Shown here: positions 1-6,124 of the stretch, in pieces
Layout of the letters: every line of letters starts with the position of its first letter
Numbering within the stretch: position 1 is the first letter of the stretch
NCBI GenBank assembly: GCA_946480705.1
Contig: CAMLLF010000141.1
Location: 1 to 8,415, forward strand
DNA from: an uncultured Lysobacteraceae bacterium
GTDB lineage: Bacteria; Pseudomonadota; Gammaproteobacteria; Xanthomonadales; Rhodanobacteraceae
Direction of reading: 5' to 3'
Length of the DNA stretch: 8,415 bases
Position numbers and translations under genes: made by a program
Notes under the pieces: generated by a model
What the model was told of the DNA's origin: nothing
What the model saw: the letters and a program-made list of their open reading frames with translations, nothing else
The model's database searches: none

Positions 1-561
1 CGCGAAGTTCTCCGCCAGCCGGTCGACGTCGCGTTGCGCTATGGCGCGCCCGCGGATTCGGCGCTGGTCGCGCTGCCGCTCGTGCCGCAGAACCGGCGCG
101 TCGCGGTCGCGTCGCCCGGCTATCTCGCGCAGCACGGCCGTCCGGCCCATCCGCAGGAACTGCGCGATCACAATTGCCTGCGCTTCCTGCTGAGCGACGA
201 CGTGCACGCGCGCTGGCGCTTCCATGGCGCGGCAGGCGACACGGTCGTCGCGGTCGACGGCGACCGCACGAGCGACGACGGCGATGCGGTGCGCCGCTGG
301 GCCATTGCCGGCCGCGGCATCGCCTACAAGTCGTGGCTCGATGTCGGCGGCGACGTCGCCGCCGGACGACTGGACGTGCTGTTGCCGGATTGGCGTGGCG
401 AGGCGGCGCCGCTGCACCTGGTCTGCGCCGACCGGCGGCTGCTGAGCCCGGCCGTCCGCGCGCTGCGCGACCTGCTGGCCGCGCGCTTCGCCGCGCTGCC
501 GCTGCCGCCCGCTCAGCCGTCCGTCGCGCAGTCGCGCACGGCGCGCGCACGATCGCCGTAG
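1..561 (+). CDS. LysR-family transcriptional regulator, C-terminal part (5' end outside window)
   Basis: The reading frame is open from the left edge to a TAG at 559-561, giving the last 186 residues. They form the effector-binding (PBP2-like) domain of a LysR-type transcriptional regulator. Visible family hallmarks are DVALRYG near the start, the stretch SPGYLAQHGRPAHPQELRDH followed by the usual Cys, the late GRGIAYKS segment, and AAGRLDVLLPDW followed by APLHLVCADRR and a final helix LSPAVRALRDLLAARFA. This order resembles the CrgA/DsdC-like group, which regulates nearby genes in response to a small metabolite. The DNA-binding helix-turn-helix is outside the window, so target and effector cannot be inferred. 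The tail after the last helix is Pro/Ala/Arg-rich and overlaps the convergent next gene by 49 bases, so it is probably a poorly conserved extension. The family call is firm; the specific role is unknown. Confidence 0.9.
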   Translation, partial: REVLRQPVDVALRYGAPADSALVALPLVPQNRRVAVASPGYLAQHGRPAHPQELRDHNCLRFLLSDDVHARWRFHGAAGDTVVAVDGDRTSDDGDAVRRWAIAGRGIAYKSWLDVGGDVAAGRLDVLLPDWRGEAAPLHLVCADRRLLSPAVRALRDLLAARFAALPLPPAQPSVAQSRTARARSP

Positions 562-1751
562 CGCTGCGTGCGTTCGAGATAGACCCGGCCGGCTTCCGCA
601 CGCGCGCCCGGCGACAGCGCGCCGTCGAGCTGCTGCAGTGCGCGCAGGTCGGCGGCGAGCACGGCGTCCTGCGCGCGCGGCGCGTCGACATAGCAGCCGT
701 GTGCGTTGAGCCAGACGCGCCACGCGCGCCAGGCCCAGGCCTGGGCCGGCGCGGCCGATGCGAGCTGCGCGTCGATCGCGGCGTCGGCGCCGAGTTCCGC
801 CGCGCGCTGCTGCCACTGCGGCGCGAGATCCGGCTGCGGCGGCAGCCGGCCGTAGCCCTGGCTCAGCACCGATGCCACGAACTCGACCTGCGTGTCGTCG
901 CGTTCGGCGAGCTGCAGCAGCAGCTGCAGGCCCAGCCGGTCGCCGGCCTCGTTGTCGTCATTGAGCAGCTGCAGCGCGAGCGCGCGGCCGACGCGGCTCT
1001 GCGACTGGCTCTCCCAGAGCGCGCGCAGTTCGCGGCGCAGGCGTTCGAGCAGGCTGGGCGTCGGCGGATCGAGCTGCTGCCGCGTGCGCAGTTTCTCGAA
1101 CGCATCGGCATCGGCGCGCGCGGCGTAGTCGCGGCGCGCCGCGGCCAGGTCGTCGCGCGCCGCGCGCCAGGCTGCGCAGCGCCGATGCCGTTCGGCCAGT
1201 CGCTGCACGCGCGCTTCGAATTCGGAGCGGACCAAAGCCTGCATGCTCGCATCGAGGCCGTGCACGAGCGCTTCGTCGAACACGGTCGCCGGCGGCGGCG
1301 CGCCGCCGAGTTCGTCGCAGTCGTCGTGCAGCTCGGCTGCCGCGCCGGCCGCGCCGCCGTCGCCGGCGCGCAAACGCTGCGCGAGTGCCGCGGGCCATTG
1401 CGCGGACGTTGCGGTCTGCGCTGCGAGCGGCCCAAGGCGGCGCCGGTCCTGCGCCTGCGCGGCTGCGGCCTGATTGCGTTGCACCTGCTGCGGCGAGAAC
1501 GCGCGGCGCGGATCGTCGATCGCGGCGTCCGCGTCGAGCGGTGTTGCGTCGTTGTCGCGACCAGGCTGGATCTGCGGCGTCGCCGGTGTTGCCGCCGGCG
1601 CCGGCTCCGGCGGAGCCGACGCGCCGTGGCGCGTCGGCGGTTCGAAGCGCGGCGCCGGCGCCTGCATCGCATAGGCGGCCACCACCGCATGCAGCGCAAT
1701 CACGAAAAGCAAAACCGGAAAATTGATACGGGATTCGGGGACTTCGCGCAT
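513..1751 (-). CDS. Uncharacterised membrane-anchored, helix-rich protein
   Basis: A 412-residue protein that I do not recognise as a named family. I start it at the ATG at 1751, because MREVPESRINF is followed at once by a hydrophobic segment (about residues 11-29, PVLLFVIALHAVVAAYAM), an uncleaved anchor or signal peptide. The frame stays open a further 65 codons upstream, but that stretch is Arg/Ala/Pro-rich and looks non-coding. No good Shine-Dalgarno is visible at either start. Residues about 30-75 are a Pro/Ala-rich linker; the rest is Ala/Arg/Leu/Gln-rich and predicted helical. Four cysteines (about 145, 192, 353, 408) could form disulfides in the periplasm. RLRAGDGGAAGAAAELHDDC and LGLQLLLQLAERDD vaguely recall Sel1-type helical repeats, but no clear repeat array is present. 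It is divergent from the EAL sensor gene and convergent with the LysR gene. Real gene: likely, from third-position G/C bias and the TM start. Function: unknown. Confidence 0.75.
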   Translation of the reverse strand: MREVPESRINFPVLLFVIALHAVVAAYAMQAPAPRFEPPTRHGASAPPEPAPAATPATPQIQPGRDNDATPLDADAAIDDPRRAFSPQQVQRNQAAAAQAQDRRRLGPLAAQTATSAQWPAALAQRLRAGDGGAAGAAAELHDDCDELGGAPPPATVFDEALVHGLDASMQALVRSEFEARVQRLAERHRRCAAWRAARDDLAAARRDYAARADADAFEKLRTRQQLDPPTPSLLERLRRELRALWESQSQSRVGRALALQLLNDDNEAGDRLGLQLLLQLAERDDTQVEFVASVLSQGYGRLPPQPDLAPQWQQRAAELGADAAIDAQLASAAPAQAWAWRAWRVWLNAHGCYVDAPRAQDAVLAADLRALQQLDGALSPGARAEAGRVYLERTQRYGDRARAVRDCATDG

Positions 1752-1868
1752 CGGAGCGGCGGCGGCTGGGTTGGCCGAAGCGTAGCGCAAGCGTGCGCGG
1801 GCGCGCAGTCGCAGTGCGTGCGGTGCCGCCGGGCGCCGCCGCGGTGCGGCGATCGCCGACGAGTCGGC

Positions 1869-1874
1869 TACACT
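1869..1874 (+). promoter_or_regulatory. Possible -10 element (TACACT) for the EAL sensor gene
   Basis: TACACT lies in the 152-base divergent gap, 29 bases before the GTG at 1904, a plausible spacing for a -10 hexamer and short leader. No convincing -35 is seen 16-18 bases upstream. A 12-base perfect palindrome, CGGCGATCGCCG (1847-1858), sits where a -35 would be and could be an operator or mere GC-rich chance. A weak Shine-Dalgarno-like GCAGG (1891-1895) precedes the GTG. The octamer GCTACACT recurs upstream of corC on the other strand. Inference only. Confidence 0.25.
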
Positions 1875-1903
1875 GGCGTTCGCCCGCCCTGCAGGTTGCC
1901 CGC

Positions 1904-3878
1904 GTGGAAGTCGAACGTCCGCCGCGCCGAGATCGTCTGAGTACACGCCTGACGCGCATCGTGCTGCTGAGCACCCTGCTGATCGGCGGTGCGCTTTCGC
2001 TGCTGCAGGTGCTCGCCGACGCGCGCAGCAACAGCGACGAACTCGACCGCGCCGGCCATCTCGCGCTGACCACGCTCAAGCGCGCCGCAACGGAGTCGGT
2101 CTACGAGATCGACAGCGAACTCGCCGGCCAGGTGCTCGAAGGTCTCGCTGCCTACCCCGGCGTCTATCGCGCCGAGATCCGCATGCTGCCGGCGACCGTG
2201 CTCGCGCAGCGCCAGGGCGAACTCGCGCGCAGTCCGTGGCGCGGCATCAGCGACCGGCTGTTCGGCGCGCAGCGCGACTATCGCGAGGTGCTGATCGATC
2301 CGCGCAACGGTGCGGTGCTCGGCGAACTCAGCGTCGGCATCGACACCTACGTGCGCGGGCGCAATTTCCTGTCGCGCACCGGGCTCGTGTTCGGCGTCGG
2401 CCTGGCCTGGGCCGTGCTGCTCGGCCTCGTGCTGCTCGCGGTCGTCAATCGCGTGCTGACGCGGCCGATCGAACATCTGGTCGGCGAACTGGCCGACAGC
2501 GATGCGCTGTCGCCGGAAACCGCGTCGGTCAAGGTGCCCGAGAACCACGAAAACGACGAACTCGGCCGGCTCGCGCGCGCCGTCAACACGCTGCTCGCGG
2601 GCATCCGCGAAAATCTCGCGCGCCGCGCCGAAGCCGAGGCGCGTGCCAACTATCTGCAGCAGTTCGACGACCTCACGGGCCTGCCGAACCGTCACCTGCT
2701 GCTGACGCGGCTCGGTCACGCCGTCGCGACCGCGGCGAGCCGTGGTGCGCCGCTGGCGCTGCTGATCGTCGATCTGTGCAACCTGCGCGCGACCAACGAA
2801 ACCTATGGCCGCAGCGTCGGCGACGACGTGCTGCGCGAGTTCGCGCGGCGCCTCGACGCGATCGACGGCGTGTTCCTCGCGCGCGTGGTCGAAGACAAGT
2901 TCGCGCTGCTGATCTACGACGCCGCGTCGCGCGCGGCGGTCGAGCATCTGCTCGCCGAAGTCCGCTCGGTGCTGACGCGTCCGATCGAACTGCCGGCCGG
3001 CGTGTTTCCGGTCGAGGTGCGCGCAGGCAGCGCGCTGTATCCCGACGACGCCGACAGCGCCGAAAACCTGCTGCAGAACGCCGAGTCGGCGCTTGCGCAC
3101 GCCAAGGGCGACGGCCTGCGCGGCGCGACGTTCTTCGATGCGGCGCGCGACGACGAATCGGCGACGCGCCGCCGGCTGAGCCAGGACCTGCGCCGCCGCG
3201 CGATCGGCGACGAACTCGAGCTCGTGTTCGACCCGCTCGTCGCCGCCGGCAGCGGCCGCGTGCACGGCATGGAGGCGCTGCTGCGCTGGCAGCATCCGCA
3301 GTTCGGCCTGCTGCGTCCGGCGAGCTTCATCCGGCTCGCCGAGGAAAACGGCACGATCCAGGCGCTCGGCGACTGGGTGCTGCATCAGGCCTGCGCGCGT
3401 GCCGTGGTCTGGCGCGGCATCGGGCAGGGCGTACCGATCTCGGTCAACGTGTCCGGCGCACAGCTGCGCGAGCGCAATCTCTACGAACGCGTGGCCGCGG
3501 CGCTCGAGGCGCACGGCCTGCCCGGATCGGCGCTCGAGCTCGAGATCACCGAAACTGCAATTGTTGACAATGTTAAATATGCCGCAGAGTCGCTGCGCAA
3601 GCTGCGCGCGCTCGGCATCGGCATCGCGATCGACGACTTCGAGCTTCGTGCGCGACGTGCTGACCGATCTCAGCGACGCGACGATCGTGCGCGCCATCGT
3701 CGGCCTGGGCCACAGCCTGGGCCTGCAGGTCGCCGCCGAAGGCGTGGAAACGCCGGGCCAGCGGCGCTTTCTCGAAGACATCGGCTGCGATCTGCTGCAG
3801 GGCATGCTGTTCGGCTGCGGCCTGCGCGAAGCCGATGCACTGAGCTACGCGAAGCAGAAGCAGACCGTCGCGGGCTAA
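1904..3878 (+). pseudogene. Membrane HAMP-GGDEF(degenerate)-EAL c-di-GMP signalling protein, frameshifted in EAL
   Basis: The protein is read from a GTG at 1904, preceded by GCAGG; the open frame extends upstream but the sequence there looks non-coding. Domains: TM1 about residues 18-38, periplasmic sensor 39-159, TM2 about 160-184, HAMP about 185-240, GGDEF about 250-400, EAL from about 430. The GGDEF signature is VEDKF (329-333), so cyclase activity is very unlikely. The EAL part has EALLRW (457), ISVNVSGAQLR, LEITET (Glu about 550) and IAIDDF (574-579), all expected of a c-di-GMP phosphodiesterase. Directly after the Phe codon (3638-3640) one G remains, and homology resumes in the next frame at SFVRD (3642) through AEGVET and LLQGMLFG to a TAA at 3876-3878. 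About 22 residues are missing, including the GTGYSSL loop and the catalytic Lys of KID, which fits a 65-base deletion. Without the shift repaired, the first frame runs out-of-frame to a TGA at 3896-3898, giving 664 residues. Probably a pseudogene; assembly error is the alternative. Confidence 0.85.
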
Positions 3879-3905
3879 CGGCCTTTAACGAAGAATGACC
3901 GTAGC

Positions 3906-3931
3906 GCGCAATAGGCGCAGCGCATTGCGCC
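3906..3931. terminator. Hairpin between convergent genes, possible bidirectional terminator
   Basis: Between the TAA at 3878 and the convergent stop at 3939 lies GCGCAAT (3906-3912), an 11-base spacer, and ATTGCGC (3924-3930), a perfect 7-bp stem. An alternative fold pairs GGCGCA (3914-3919) with TGCGCC (3926-3931) over a 6-base loop. Neither strand has a clear T-run, so intrinsic termination is uncertain; position between convergent ends is the main argument. Confidence 0.4.
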
Positions 3932-3938
3932 AACCGGC

Positions 3939-4735
3939 TCAGTTCTTCGGCGCGAGCCCGTGGCGCTCGCGCAGGCGATCGATCGTGCCCTCGCGCTGCA
4001 GTTCGGCGAATCCTTCGTCGCAGAGCGGCCGCGCCGCCGCCGCCGCTTCGGACTGCCGCGACCAGGCAACGTGCAGCGCCGGTTCCTCGATCGGCGGCTG
4101 CAGCATCTCGATCTTCGCGTCGCGCAGCAGCGGATCGTTCTGCAGCAGATATTCGGCGACCCAGCGGTCGACGAACACGAGATCGACGCGGCCGTGCGCG
4201 AGCTTGCGCAGGTTCACGCTGTCGTTCGCGGCTTCCTCGCGATCGAGATAGTCGGCGCGATCGAACGTGGTGTTGTTGATGTAGTCGCGCACGATGCCGA
4301 TGCGATGGCGCGCGACGCTGCGCAGCGCCGCATCGAGGTCCCGGCCGGGATCGACCGCTTCCCGAAGGCGCTGATCGAGCGCTACTTCGCGTCGCCGTGC
4401 CGCTTGTACAGGCCGACCGGACCGCCCGGGAACGGCGCGGAGAACGCGAATTCCGCCTCGCGCTGCGCATTGCGGTATTCGGGCATGACGCCGGCGACAT
4501 CGCCGCGCAGACCCAGCATCAGCGCGCGAGCCCAGGGCATCAGATCGAACGTCACGTCGACGCCGCGGCGTTCGCAGGCCGTGCGGATGACTTGCGCGGC
4601 ATAGCCCTGACCGGTCAGCGACGCGCCGACGTAGGGCGGCCATTCCAGCGTCGCGAGCCTGACCTGCAACCGTTCCGCCGTCGCGAACGACGGCAGCGAC
4701 AGCAGCAGGACGGCGAGGGCGGACGACAAACGCAT
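3939..4735 (-). pseudogene. Periplasmic amino-acid-type binding protein (SBP_bac_3 family), frameshifted
   Basis: The first frame starts at the ATG at 4735: MRLSSALAVLLLSLPSFATA is a clear Sec signal peptide, with likely cleavage before ERLQ. It continues with LATLEWPPYVG, GQGYAAQVI, VTFDLMPWARAL, GDVAGVMPEYRNAQREAEFA and GPVGLYKR, the lobe 1 pattern of SBP_bac_3 proteins, then hits TAG at 4382-4384 after 117 residues. The same protein resumes one frame over with ALDQRLREAV, RHRIGIVRDYIN, VNLRKLAHGRVDLVFVDRWV, an AEYLL segment and a C-terminal helix, ending with APKN and a TGA at 3939-3941. The whole span of 797 bases equals about 265 codons, normal for the family, so the lesion is a net loss of one base. 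Adding one G at the AAG before the stop would read GDAKVALDQ. No permease or ATPase gene adjoins it, so it may have been a sensor partner or an orphan binding protein. The substrate is unknown. Confidence 0.85.
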
Positions 4736-4773
4736 GCGGCGATACTAGTGGCGTTTGCTACAAGCGCCAAGGT

Positions 4774-4856
4774 CAGGAAAGAGTGCAGAGGAGTGAGAAA
4801 CGAGTGCTCAGCCGCTGCGCTGTCACACGTTTCTCACTCCTCTTCACGCTTTCCCG
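4774..4856. repeat. Long imperfect inverted repeat (two 33-base arms, 17-base loop)
   Basis: Arms 4774-4806 and 4824-4856 match as reverse complements at 29 of 33 positions. The core is a perfect 16-bp match: AGAGGAGTGAGAAACG (4787-4802) against CGTTTCTCACTCCTCT (4828-4843). Within the loop, CAGC (4809-4812) can pair with GCTG (4819-4822). The right arm runs over the TGA (4844-4846) of the DUF4105 gene, so the hairpin sits at the end of the corC operon transcript and just upstream of the binding-protein gene. It could act as a terminator or transcript-end stabiliser. Low-complexity GAGTG units recur in the left arm at 4781, 4791 and 4802. It looks like a REP-like or doublet intergenic element. 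Confidence 0.8.
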
Positions 4857-6124
4857 GCCTCCGCCCGCAACAGCCGCCAGCCGATGACCAGATGCGGCGG
4901 CAGCAGCAGCGCGATCCAGACCGCGTTGTCCTGCACGAACCACGGCAGCACCTTGGCCGCCAGCGCGAATACGGCGAGCGACAGCACGACCCAGGCCAGC
5001 GCGCGCGCGGTGCGACCGCTGCGCGCGGCCGGTCGCCGCGTGCGCCACAGCGCCGGCAACAGCAGGAGCAGCAGCGGATCGAGCAGCAGCAGGTTTTCGT
5101 TGTGCCAGGCCGATACGTGTTCGGTCAGCAGCCACAAGGCGGCGAGCAGCAGGCCGCCGAGCCCCATCGCGAGCGCGAATGTGCAGGCCGCCAGTGCGAA
5201 CGCGAGCGCCGCGCGTGGCCGCGACGAGCGCGCGAGCAGGAGCAGCAGCAGGCTCAGTGTGGCGCTGGCGGCGGCGACCGGCGCGGCGTAGCCGATCGGA
5301 TACGGTCCGTTGCGACGCAGGAATGCGCGCTCGTCCGCGGCGAGCGCCGGTCCCGCCTTCGCGATCACGCGCGTCGCGCGCACCAGCGGCCGGGCCTTGC
5401 CGTCGTCGCCGTCGACTTGCACCAGCGACAGATGCTTCGCGAATTCGGCCGGAATGAAGCTTTCTTCCCAGAACGACAGGCGACGGTCCGCATAGGGGCC
5501 GAGGCCGAGATCCATGGGCAGCATCAGTCCCGCGATCGGCGCGAGCAGGTTGTCGGCCTGCAGCCGGTAGGTGTAGCCGCGCGAACGCGTCTCGAGGCCG
5601 CGGCGGATCGCGCCGCCGAGCACGCGGTCGAGCGCGTCGCGCACCTTGGTCGAGCAATTGGACGTGAAATACTCGTAGCGGTATTTCGCGTTTTCCGGAC
5701 GCAGGTTCCATTGCAGGAATTCGCGCAGCGCGAGCCGCTGCGCCGGTGCGAGATCGAGTTCCTGTTCGAGCACGTCGCGGCCTTCGTCGCGGTAATAGGC
5801 GATGTCGCGATCGAGCGGTGCGGCCTCGATCGTGTAAGTCATGTGGCCGCGCAGGAAATTGAGAAAGAACGATTCTTCCTCGAAATCGAAAATGCCGTAA
5901 TTGACGCTGACGCCTTCTCCGCTGCGCATGTCGCGGATCGCGATCGCGTTGTGGCCAAAGCGTTCCCAGTAGATTTCGCCGGGACCGAAGGTCAGCAGCG
6001 ACACCTGCAGTTCGCTGCCGGGTTCGGACCCGGCGGTCTGCGCCGCGGCGATCGGCAGCAGCGCAAGCAGCAGGAAGATCGTAAACAGCGGCTGCAACAG
6101 CCGCTGCAGCAGCTCAGCTCGCAT
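4844..6124 (-). CDS. DUF4105 (Lnb-type N-terminal domain) multi-pass membrane protein
   Basis: A 426-residue protein. The start chosen is the ATG at 6124, overlapping the corC stop by 11 bases, as expected for a coupled operon; a GTG at 6151 is possible but would put nine polar residues before the signal segment. Residues about 11-28 (PLFTIFLLLALLPIAAA) are a signal or anchor. A periplasmic domain follows with YWERFGHNAI (His58), NYGIFDFEEESFFLNFLRG, YYRDEGRDV and YRYEYFTSNCSTKVRD (Cys157), the conserved DUF4105 blocks. The C-terminal half has five or six TM helices (from about 282 to 416) with the family-like WHNENLLLLDPL motif (340-351). His58 then Asn-Cys157 recalls permuted NlpC/P60-like enzymes, which suggests a Cys-His catalytic pair; that is inference. 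The family is named after Lnb, associated in Bacteroides with lipoprotein N-acylation. Its position after corC is where lnt sits in enterobacteria, which fits a lipoprotein-maturation role. The family call is firm; function in this organism is unproven. Confidence 0.85.
   Translation of the reverse strand: MRAELLQRLLQPLFTIFLLLALLPIAAAQTAGSEPGSELQVSLLTFGPGEIYWERFGHNAIAIRDMRSGEGVSVNYGIFDFEEESFFLNFLRGHMTYTIEAAPLDRDIAYYRDEGRDVLEQELDLAPAQRLALREFLQWNLRPENAKYRYEYFTSNCSTKVRDALDRVLGGAIRRGLETRSRGYTYRLQADNLLAPIAGLMLPMDLGLGPYADRRLSFWEESFIPAEFAKHLSLVQVDGDDGKARPLVRATRVIAKAGPALAADERAFLRRNGPYPIGYAAPVAAASATLSLLLLLLARSSRPRAALAFALAACTFALAMGLGGLLLAALWLLTEHVSAWHNENLLLLDPLLLLLLPALWRTRRPAARSGRTARALAWVVLSLAVFALAAKVLPWFVQDNAVWIALLLPPHLVIGWRLLRAEAGKA

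Noticed and set aside
1793..1903. Upstream in-frame start at 1793 for the EAL sensor
   Set aside because: The extra 37 residues are Arg/Ala-rich and fall over the divergent promoter region; the GTG at 1904 has a GCAGG before it and sits close to TM1.
174..1940. A 588-codon plus-strand open frame across the LysR gene and the unknown membrane protein gene
   Set aside because: The product is arginine-rich low-complexity sequence without motifs and conflicts with the LysR frame; the minus-strand frame has a proper start with a TM segment.
3564..3592. Internal promoter in the EAL gene based on TTGACA at 3564
   Set aside because: The position 17 bases downstream is GAGTCG, not a -10; TTAAAT is only 3 bases away, too close to serve.
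1868..3805. A 645-codon open frame on the minus strand antisense to the EAL sensor gene
   Set aside because: It has no recognisable domain and mirrors a gene with canonical TM, HAMP, GGDEF and EAL motifs. Long antisense frames are expected at this base composition.
4375..4395. Programmed ribosomal frameshifting in the binding-protein gene
   Set aside because: No slippery heptamer or downstream pseudoknot is apparent at the junction, and the family is not known to use frameshifting.
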